This document shows, in pieces, positions 56,408-64,000 of a stretch of 64,000 nt of DNA (its first letter is position 1; each line of letters starts with the position of its first letter). Both the position numbers and the translations under genes were made by a program. The notes under the pieces were generated by a model. It did not search any database and was not told the origin of the DNA. It saw nothing but the letters and a program-made list of their open reading frames with translations. The stretch spans positions 3,534,001 to 3,598,000 of the forward strand of contig CP021220.1 in NCBI GenBank assembly GCA_003999685.1, read 5' to 3'. Source of the DNA: Taiwanofungus camphoratus (Eukaryota; Basidiomycota; Agaricomycetes; Polyporales; Taiwanofungaceae).

Positions 56408-57399
56408 ATGCCCCCTCCTCCCATTCCCCCACCCCCAATCCCGCCGCGGCCTAACGATGTGCTCTATGCCCCCGTCTACATACCATACATCACCGACCGC
56501 CCCTCATGGCCAATACCCACGTTTGAACTCAGAGCGGAAGATATCTCCCACCCTGGCGCAAGAATATTCTTCGAGAACGTCCAACCCGCAGATGTGCTGC
56601 GAGATGCAGTGATCGCTGTCTGCAGCTGGCTGTACACGCCACAGGACGTGCCCACGAAGTGAGTGTGTCTCGACCTGTCAGCTCGGGCGCAGTCTGCAGC
56701 TGAGATGCGGTCCGAAATGTACATTGGGTTGCTATGCATCGGCCGTATGATGTGCAACGTTGTGCAGCCAACCTACAGAGGTCTACGCAAAACATCCGTT
56801 CCCCGGTGCTGACGACACGCTACTCACCCACAGCGTCCAGTCCGTGCTCCTCGTGCTCCGCCCCGGACTCGCCTGCTCCGCGTACGCGACCGGCTCGCAC
56901 ACGCACAAAGAGATCCACCTCTCACTCGAGCACGTCCGCAGCTGCGCCGCGCGCGCACGGGACGAGATCCGCGGCGTGCTCACGCACGAGATGGTGCACT
57001 GCTTCCAGCACGACGCCAGGGGGACGTGCCCGGGCGGCCTGATCGAGGGCATCGCAGGTGCGTCGTGCGGTGCTCGGATGGGACCTGCGGTACGGACGAG
57101 TGACCGTTCCCTCCTTTTTGGGGGCTGCAGATTGGGTCCGCTTGCGCGCCGGGCTCGCTGCGCCACACTGGAAAGAAGGCCACGGCGACAAATGGGACGC
57201 AGGGTACGAGAAGACGGCGTACTTCCTCGGCTGGATCGAGGAGCAGTGTGGGAAGGGGACGATATGGAAGCTCAATGCCGGATTCAAAGACAGGGAGTAC
57301 AACGAGCTCATATTTCAGGATCTCACAGGGAGCACCGTGCAAGATCTATGGAGGCTGTACCAGCTCGATCTCGAGTCAAGGCAAGGACAGGGACAATGA
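56408..57399 (+). CDS. Basic secretory protein family (putative zinc peptidase)
   Basis: Plant/bacterial/fungal basic secretory protein family, a presumed metallopeptidase fold. ATG 56408 opens a proline run (MPPPPIPPPPIPPRPND) rather than a signal peptide, so secretion is not evident. The domain reads FELRAEDISHPGARIFFENV; after an intron (about 56659-56767) PTEVYAKHPFPGADDTLLTH and SHTHKEIHLSLEHVRS; then GVLTHEMVHCFQHDARGTCP with the HExxH zinc site at about 56989-57003. A second intron (about 57057-57130) joins LIEGIA to DWVRLRAGLAAPHW, the conserved EGIADWVRL motif. KTAYFLGWIEEQCG and the end LESRQGQGQ follow at 57399. Both catalytic histidines and the glutamate are present. Confidence 0.88.
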
Positions 57400-58162
57400 G
57401 GGCCCTCTTCACCTTCGCGCGCATATGAAGCTAAGGCGGGACACTGTGATCTAGGACACCAGAACTACGTGGAGTACATTAAATTGCTACCTTTACCGGC
57501 ATGCGCAGTGTATCGTCCTAATTTATGTTCTGTTACAAGCATCGGGAAGCAAGGTATAAAAGAGAGTAACGGCGCGGACAAAGGAGGGCTGAACGCGGCC
57601 GGCATGCGATCCCGCTTCCCTACTCTTCTTCAGTTGTGGAGCAAAGGAATTGGTTCTCATCGTCGTCCATAGCCACGTGCATATCTCCCCACCGTCTTCG
57701 TCAATGAGTTTCGCATTCTCGGTGGCAGCCACTCCCCAGGCGAGCTCACCTCCTCAGTGAGCCTAGAAGTGGGATCAGAGTAGTCCATAACTAAGGTGCT
57801 GTTACTTTGCAATCTATCGGTCTTTAATGCTGAGTAAGCAGTCCGATCAGAAAGTAGCACCGTGCATATACGTCAGAATGCATTTCGAACTAACAGACTC
57901 GATCAGACACTTCAATCTGTAAATACAGCAATGGGCAAAACCAAAATTAGACTCGGTCCGCGAGCGAGGTCGAGCAGCCCGGGAACACTCCCAACTTTAT
58001 ACGAACATTACAGAAGTTAAACGTATGTAGTTTTCACATGAGTGGCTAGGTCCGCCGGAAGTCATCTGTATTAGATACAACAAGGACCGGCGGACTTGGC
58101 TATGTGGGCCAAAATGTTCCACTCGTCACTTAGATCAGTCTACATAGAGTTGACGTGACATG
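57400..58162. other. Convergent intergenic with a GC-rich inverted repeat
   Basis: 3' regions of the peptidase gene (plus) and WBP11 (minus). A perfect 9-bp inverted repeat GTCCGCCGG / CCGGCGGAC lies at 58050-58058 and 58087-58095, spacer 28 bp, about 70-110 bp beyond the WBP11 stop and probably inside its 3' UTR. No gene found. Confidence 0.45.
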
Positions 58163-60131
58163 CTAAGCTTTGGGACCCAAGATGTCTCCCATCTCTTCTA
58201 CAAACTTCTCATAGTCATCTTTTGGTTTTGCCCGGGCGCCATTTGTGTTGGCCTCTGGTTTCTTGGAAGGACCACTAGTAGCACCAACAGCCGGACCGAA
58301 CTGACCCTTCAAAGTGCTCAACAGATCCGGTCTGACCGCAGTGGGGACAACTTCAGGCTCTTCGGAATCAGCATCAGGTCCCAAGGAAGGTGCAGCGTTG
58401 ACTTTGGGAGCAGTGCTAGTCCCTGCACCAGCCTTTCTGCGCTTCAAGGTAGTCGGCACGAACGCCGTGCTCTCTTTTTTGAAATCGCGCAGTTGCGGAG
58501 CTGCCTCGACGGTGGCTGCTGCCGGCGTTGTTCTCGCGGGTGTAGAGACTGCAACGCCGCCCGAGGTTGGCGCACCGGGTTGCGCAGGATGAGGCGGGAG
58601 AGAAGGGTGAGGAGGCGCTGCAACCCTGGACGCACGATGAGCCTGGTAAGTCTGGTGGGGCACAGACGACAATGGATCCTGCATCGAGGAAGCGGACTGA
58701 GAACGACGAGGAAAGAAACCTGGAGGCGGGGGAGGGAATTGAGGGCCCGCAAATGCTGGTGGCAGATGTGGGAAACCAGCGGGTGGGGGAGGTGGAGGGA
58801 AGACTGGGAACCCGGGAAGCGGTGGTGGTGCAGTAGGGAATCCAGGAAGTGGTGGTGGTGGTGTATTAGGGAATTCGGGAGGTGGTGGTGGTGCGACAGG
58901 GAATCCGGGAGGAGGGGATAAAGGTGTAACGGGGAATCCTTGGAGTACAGGCCCAGTCTGAAAACCTGTTCCAGGTAAGGCGAGTGGAGGTGAAGCTGAG
59001 GCGAATGGCGCCACTGGAGGTACACCAGGTAATGGCGATGAATTTGAAACAAATCCTGGATGAGGCGATGGAAGACTGAGATCCGAACTTGAAGGAGAGA
59101 ATGTACCAAATCCGGAGGGAAGCGGGGGTTGCGGTGGAAAATTCGAAGGAGAGGCTGAAAGTATGTAAGCTGAATAAGTATCGCACAAGCATTGATTATA
59201 TACAATGCCGGCAGACCTGGAGGAATCCCATCTTTGGGCGGAGGAGGCCCTTCAGGCATCGGAATGTCATCATCGCTATCTTCTTCCTCAATTTCTGCCA
59301 CTCCCGGGGGCGGTCCTTCTGGCATGACAATATCCTCATCTCCACGTACGCAAAAAGGATGTTAGTAATGTATACTTCCGGTATAGGCATGTTGTGACAA
59401 ACCTGCTCCTTCATCGTCGCTTGCAATTTCATCTGGTCTGAGAGCTAAGTAAGCCTTTACGTTAGATTTCCTACCTATAACAAATGGGAGGATCACGCTT
59501 ACGTCGTTCCATGTAAGGCATCCCAGGAGGCGGCACACCATAAGGGTTGAGAACAGGGTCGTAATAAATACTCCTTTCTGGATGCCTTGGCAAACCGTGT
59601 TTATTGAACAGATTTCTGGTCACCGGGCCTGGTGCCTCGTCTTGGTTCTCCTCTCGGTTGTCTTGCCTTCGAGATTTATAAACCAGCTTGCGATGTTCAG
59701 GGTGCTCCGCGACATATTCCTCCTTCTTCTTGTTAATCTTCTCTAACTCAGCCTTCAGTCCCGCAAGGCGCGCTTTGTCGGAAGAAGACAATTCTGATGC
59801 TGCTTCGAGTTTCTCAATGTCTTCCTCAAGATCTGACAAAGCATCCAAGGGGAATGAGCAGCCGAAGCGCAATCAAGATCTCATGGCTCACCTCGCGTGT
59901 CCTTCTTGACCAGCGCGAAATCGCGAGCCTTGGCTCTTTCAGTCTTGTTCTACTAGAAGAAACTATAAAATGAGTTAGCAGAAAGGTACTGTAGCCTGAG
60001 GCACCTGCCTTCCTGAGCTCTTTTTTCCTTTCAGCCTTGCCTGTAGAGAAGCTTAGTGCTACACAAGCATAAGGGACTAAACATGACACACGGAAAGCAT
60101 CCGCCGGATTCAGATTCTTGCCTTTGGCCAT
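58163..60131 (-). CDS. WBP11: WW-domain-binding protein 11 homologue (splicing-associated)
   Basis: Nuclear proline-rich spliceosome-associated protein (Npw38BP family). The ATG at 60129-60131 opens MAKGKNLNPADAF, the strictly conserved start; the next exons give the KAERKKELRK block and VKKDTR. An exon at 59500-59840 reads DLEEDIEKLEAASELSSSDK, ARLAGLKAELEKINKKKEEY and HPERSIYYDPVLNPYGVPPP, a family signature. Acidic repeats follow (DSDDDIPMPEGPPPP; a second MPEGPPP copy). The 58163-59190 exon is a long Pro-rich tract of PPPPxFP-type repeats, the WW-ligand region, and the protein ends DDYEKFVEEMGDILGPKA at TAG 58163-58165, again conserved. At least six introns. It diverges from RNF10 by 282 bp. 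Confidence 0.9.
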
Positions 60132-60413
60132 GGAGAAACAACTTGGTTCTACTGTTCGGTGACAGCTATATGGCAGTATGGAATCGTCGAGAGTTGGTCT
60201 ACTTGAGTATATCACACTTATGCGGTTTCGTCGCGAATATCATGAGAGGCACGTGCGCAGGAGTCACTCGCTCCCGCGGACGAGCGCTTCACTCTTCAAG
60301 AAGTGGTCAGCGGCTTCCCTCATCTGGGAAGCGTTCGCCCTCCCTCACCGTCGAACACATCGTACGCGGCAGTCGAAACAGCGAGGACTTCATCGTCCTA
60401 TCCTGTTCGTGCC

Positions 60414-62514
60414 ATGACTACCCAGACTCAGCCCACGACTCCTCAGCCAGCCAAACCCAAGCGGCCGTCCAAGATGGCTTCAAGTCAGTCTTTAAACCAT
60501 CTGCTCAACTTCACCCTTCCTCCGAGGCAGTCTCATCAACATCAGAACCTGCCGAGAAGGACTAGGAAGTCAGGTGCACATCCAGCGGTTTGGAACAAGG
60601 AGAGTAAGTTGCTCCGCATCTCTATCTACCTGCAGTCAGTATCGACAATAGCTCTCTGCAGGGTTTGTCAATGCCCAGTATCGCTTCGTTATGAATCCAA
60701 GTGGTGATTATACTGTACATTTCGCGGATCCGGACATGTAAGTCCTGCTCTCGAAGTAATCGTGTCATCGCTGAACTTGGGATCGATGTACAGTTTCTTC
60801 CAATGGCACGATATTCTCCAAGTAATAGTCCCGCGTACTTCTGCGGTGGCATCTGCTGCTGGCTCAGGAGAGCATGCTACCCGGGAGGAAGGCGTTATGA
60901 CATGCCCCATCTGTTTATCACCGCCTACGGCGCCCCGAATGACCAAATGCGGACATGTAAGCGATTGCGATCAGTTATCTTTCCATTGACATCTCATTTC
61001 AGTCCTAGGTATTCTGTTTCCCGTGTATATTGCATTATCTCAACACCTCAGATAATTTGAAATGGGTACGGTGTCCAATCTGCTTCGACTCGGTCAACGA
61101 ACGGCAGCTCAAGAGCGTCAAATGGTTTGATGAAGTTCCATCGGTCGATGACACCGAGGAAATACCAGCGGAAGCGTCTTCCTCGTGTTCCATAGATAAC
61201 GGTCTTGTTTCCACACCCCGTCTGGGCACGACCCTGCGTATGCGGCTTATACAGCGACCCCAGATCACTACCCTTGCGCTACCCCGTTCGCAAACTTGGC
61301 CATCTGATCTACTTCCCCCGCATCAAGCACCGTTTCATTTCTTGCCAGATGTCTTCGCCTTTGCTAAATTCATGCTTGCGACGCCGGCCTACCTCATTGC
61401 GGACCTCACTAGAGATCTAGACGAGCTCAATAATGAGAGACGTACGCTAGCCAGCATGGGTGACGAGCTGGGAGTTAACTTTGTAGATGCTGCTGATGCC
61501 AAGTTGCGGCAGCAGATCGCGAAAGCCGCTGCGCTGGAGACACCGCAATTGCAGGAAGCAGTGGATAATGCTTTACACATCCAGCAACAGATCCATGACC
61601 GTTTGTCACTGCATGACCGACGTAAGCGAGAAGAGGAGTCGCAGTCTCTGCAGCAAGAAGACATTCCGCAAGATTTCCTTGCTCTCCAGAATATTGGCTT
61701 CAACCCCTCCTCCCTCTCCAAGTCTCCCGTGTCATCCACTCATCCTACACGTTCGTCTACGCCAACCCGTAATCCTAGGCAGCGGCGGAACCTCAATCCA
61801 CCCCCACCCTCCACATCTACATATTATTACTACCAGGCAGCGACAGGCATGTCGATATTTCTGCATCCGCTCGACATACGGATACTTTTTTCTCACTTTA
61901 ATAGCTATGCAGCGTTTCCAGACTCGATCACCGTGCGTGTCGAGTCCTACGCAGAGAGCACGGTGAATGACGACCTGCGGAAGCGGTGCAAGTACCTTGC
62001 GCACTTCCCGGAGGGGGCGGACGTCGTGTTTGTCGAGGCCGATCTCGAAGACGTTGTTGGGCAGGAGGGCCTCAAGAACTTCGAGGGTCCGCTACGGATG
62101 CGGCGCGCAAGGCGCAAGGAGAAGGAGCGCAAGGACGACAAGGCGCGTGCCCGTGCGGAAGAGCGCGAGAAGGAGAAGCTCGCGCAAGCGGAGCCCGGGC
62201 ATTTCGTAGTGCCCCTTTCGACGGAGAGGTCGCCGTCACCGGCGGAGGTGGATGAACGAGCAGGCGAGCAGCCTTCAGTGCAGATGCAGCAGCCTGCGGG
62301 GGCGTGGGGCTCGAGGAGCTTTGCTTCTGCTGCTCATGCGGCTCAGGGCCGCCCGACTGGACAACGTCCTGTGCGACGCGAGCGTGAGAGGGAAGAAGAT
62401 GAGTGGGATCTCGATGTGGCGTTTCATGAGCTGGAGCAGAGAGGTGGGCGGGGTGGGGGGAAGAGGAGCACTAGACTGGTCGTGTTGGGAGGCGGTGGGG
62501 GACGGCGACGTTGA
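60414..62514 (+). CDS. RING finger E3 ubiquitin ligase, RNF10 homologue
   Basis: RNF10-type E3, implicated in human cells in ubiquitinating 40S ribosomal proteins. ATG 60414 (MTTQTQPTTPQPAKPK) leads to SLNHLLNFTLPPR and, after an intron, RFVNAQYRFVMNPSGDYTVH, the RNF10 signature. FFQWHDILQVIV and the RING domain follow: MTCPICLSPPTAPRMTKCGH, interrupted by an intron at about 60957-61018, then VFCFPCILHYL and VRCPICFDSV. The long last exon includes YYYYQAATGMSIFLHPLDIR, a C-terminal block conserved in the family, and DLEDVVGQEGLKNFEGPLRM followed by a highly charged helix. It ends in Gly/Arg residues at TGA 62512-62514. The second RING half matches C3HC4 spacing. Confidence 0.9.
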
Positions 62515-62952
62515 TCTGAGCATATTATCATTAGGATGCCAGGATCTTCTCATGTTGTGTGTTAATACGGTGTTCAGCAGGATCAATCAATCTTTGTAGC
62601 AACAGTGATTCAAGCAAATACATCATTCACGTCCAGCTACCTCGAGAAAGTTTTGCTAAGTTACATCATGCAGAGACGACCGTTGGAGGTACGAATATAC
62701 TCGTTCGCATAGTCTACGAAGCGGGAAAGAAAGCACTGGTCCAGAGGGCAAATAGAGACAGATCGGCACTGAAGAGAAGACGGGAAAGCAAGAATGGCTG
62801 GTACGCGCGTAATCCACTTCACCATTAGGAGAATGTGATGTGGTCGGCCTGCAGGAATAAAGGGATATACGTGTGTTGCGCACTGATAGCATGTCATGAC
62901 TGTTCGTGGCGATTAACACGAAAGATAGGAAACAAGATAGGTATCCACGACG
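62515..62952. other. Convergent intergenic
   Basis: 3' regions of RNF10 (plus) and SHO1 (minus), 438 bp. Short ORFs on both strands, no motif, no RNA gene. Confidence 0.5.
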
Positions 62953-64000
62953 CTAAATTACTTGTAGATAATTTGATGGCGCAACTGAAATTAAAATAGA
63001 AGCAAGCGATCACTACGTCTGCGCAGAAGGGGAGAAGAGCGGAACCTACTTCCGATAGACCCATCGGCCCTTTTTGCTTGCCACCACTTCCCCTGCTTGT
63101 CAAGAATCTCGAGAATTTCGCCTTTCGTAAAGGAGATCTCGTTTGGATCGTCAGCCGAAGCACTGTCTGAAAACAATGTCAGAAAACAATGTCACTACGT
63201 AGCATCAATCGGACAGGAAGATGCGGAACTCACAGGAATACAATGCTTTCGCCCTGGTTTCTGTAGTGCCATCCGCAGCTCCTGGACCACCCTGCACACC
63301 TGGCCCACTTCCCGCTCCAAGACCAGCAGCACCACCCATCAACGGGGAAGAGGCGGTCACGTTGTGATCGCCAGCACCCAATGAGCCAGGCCCGCCACCA
63401 ACAGGAGTATTGTGGACACTATTTGTAGCAACGCTCCTTGGGGGACCCTCAACACTCCCAGCATTGAGGCTGTTCCCGCTCCCAATCGGCCCTGCGAGAC
63501 TGCTGGCCATTTTGGCGTCGTAACCGGGGCCAATTCCGCCGCTCGGCGAAGTCGCATAGCCTGCCTGGTAACCGTTACCGGCGCCCATTGTGTGCATGGA
63601 AGTCGTGCGCGTTGCCCGGCGACGGCGCGATGGCGGAGTTAGGCCGCCTGTGCCCAATGAGTTGAAGATGTGCAGCATGAGCGAGTCCTCTTCCGAGGTG
63701 AAGTATAGCACCCAAAGAATGTCGACGATGGCGAGGATGAGCCAGCCGGCGGCCATCGCGTCGAGCGAGGCGAAGCCGGAAAAGATGCCCTGGTTGACGC
63801 CGATTACTGCGAACACGACTGCGACTGCGCCGAATACCGATATCTGGAAGCGGTGCATGGCGATGGAGTCACTCGCCAACGTGTGTAAGACACCGAGGAT
63901 GAGGAATAGCTGGAGGAAGATGGAGAACCATAGGACGCCAACGGAAGCATGGCCGTCTGGGGGGGGGTAGTTGAAAGTGGACTTCAACGATGCACAAGTT
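62953..64000 (-). CDS. SHO1: High-osmolarity sensor SHO1 (four-span, SH3), 5' end off window
   Basis: Plasma-membrane osmosensor that recruits Pbs2 in the HOG MAP-kinase pathway. The visible exon encodes four membrane spans (GVLWFSIFLQLFLILGVLHT; ISVFGAVAVVFAVIGVNQGI; AAGWLILAIVDILWVLYF), then a Gly/Ser/Pro-rich linker. After an intron at about 63159-63229 the SH3 domain begins ALYSYSASADDPNEISFTKG, continues EILEILDKQGKWWQAKRADG and, across a second intron (about 62987-63049), ends IGIAPSNYLQVI at TAG 62953-62955. The ALYxY, WW and PSNYL residues that bind PxxP ligands are all present. Reading upstream of LKSTFNYPPPDGHASVG gives no ATG before base 64000, so the N-terminus lies beyond the window. 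The first intron contains a 13-bp tandem duplication next to its acceptor. Confidence 0.93.

Noticed and set aside
58160-58921. 253-codon plus-strand ORF rich in Arg, Trp and Gly
   Set aside because: Exact antisense of the proline-rich tract of WBP11; composition is what antisense of CCN-rich repeats must give.
1-64000. CRISPR array, prophage, biosynthetic cluster or retroelement
   Set aside because: No regularly spaced repeats, no viral or reverse-transcriptase motifs, and no clustered biosynthetic enzymes; the genes are conserved eukaryotic housekeeping genes.

Overview
The window is nuclear DNA from a filamentous basidiomycete fungus, most likely an agaricomycete. The evidence is dense genes on both strands, each broken by many introns of about 50-70 bp with GT..AG ends, and a gene set that includes a division-1 chitin synthase, a SHO1 osmosensor, a wax-synthase-like MBOAT and fungal Zn2Cys6 and bHLH regulators. 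Exon joins given here were read by eye from splice signals, reading frame and family motifs; none is RNA-supported.

Layout, left to right. 1-9.7 kb (minus): pantothenate kinase (last codons off the left edge), coatomer gamma subunit, casein kinase I. 9.7-19.4 kb (plus): chitin synthase, then the NTE1-type lysophospholipase. 19.7-21.1 kb (minus): wax-synthase-like acyltransferase. 21.6-25.4 kb (plus): VPS33 and a 68-residue YABBY/HMG-like protein. 25.4-27.4 kb: gene-poor, with a possible decayed membrane-protein gene. 27.4-30.5 kb (plus): F-box/LRR protein. 30.9-32.8 kb: divergent LRP1 (exosome cofactor) and SF3B5 (spliceosome). 33.4-37.5 kb (plus): a class I methyltransferase and a WSS1 repair protease. 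37.7-40.8 kb: divergent EEF2KMT and mitoribosomal mS45. 41-45.6 kb (minus): an allantoate-permease-family transporter and CCT7. 45.9-50.4 kb (plus): RAD5. 50.4-53.9 kb: gene-poor with one doubtful ORF. 53.9-54.0 kb (minus): an intron-containing tRNA-Leu(AAG). 54.2-56.0 kb: divergent Zn2Cys6 and bHLH regulators. 56.4-57.4 kb (plus): a basic secretory protein/peptidase. 58.2-62.5 kb: divergent WBP11 and RNF10 homologues. 62.9-64.0 kb (minus): SHO1, 5' end off the right edge.

Most genes are conserved single-copy housekeeping genes, so the window is not a biosynthetic cluster or a mobile island. Functional links exist in pairs: LRP1/SF3B5 (RNA processing), EEF2KMT/mS45 (translation) and WSS1/RAD5 (DNA-damage tolerance, 8 kb apart). 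The last two each carry two ACGCGT (MluI cell-cycle box) hexamers roughly 75-125 bp upstream of the start codon.

I did not find a clearly new multi-gene system. The most unusual structures are: (i) two consecutive microexons of 5 and 3 nt that restore the helicase motif I of RAD5; (ii) a tRNA-Leu whose intron contains a diverged extra copy of the tRNA 3' half; (iii) an SF3B5 gene split into six exons, the first of which is only the ATG; (iv) a bHLH protein with an AT-hook-like insert in its loop; and (v) a GC-AG intron that adds a family-typical C-terminus to the methyltransferase.
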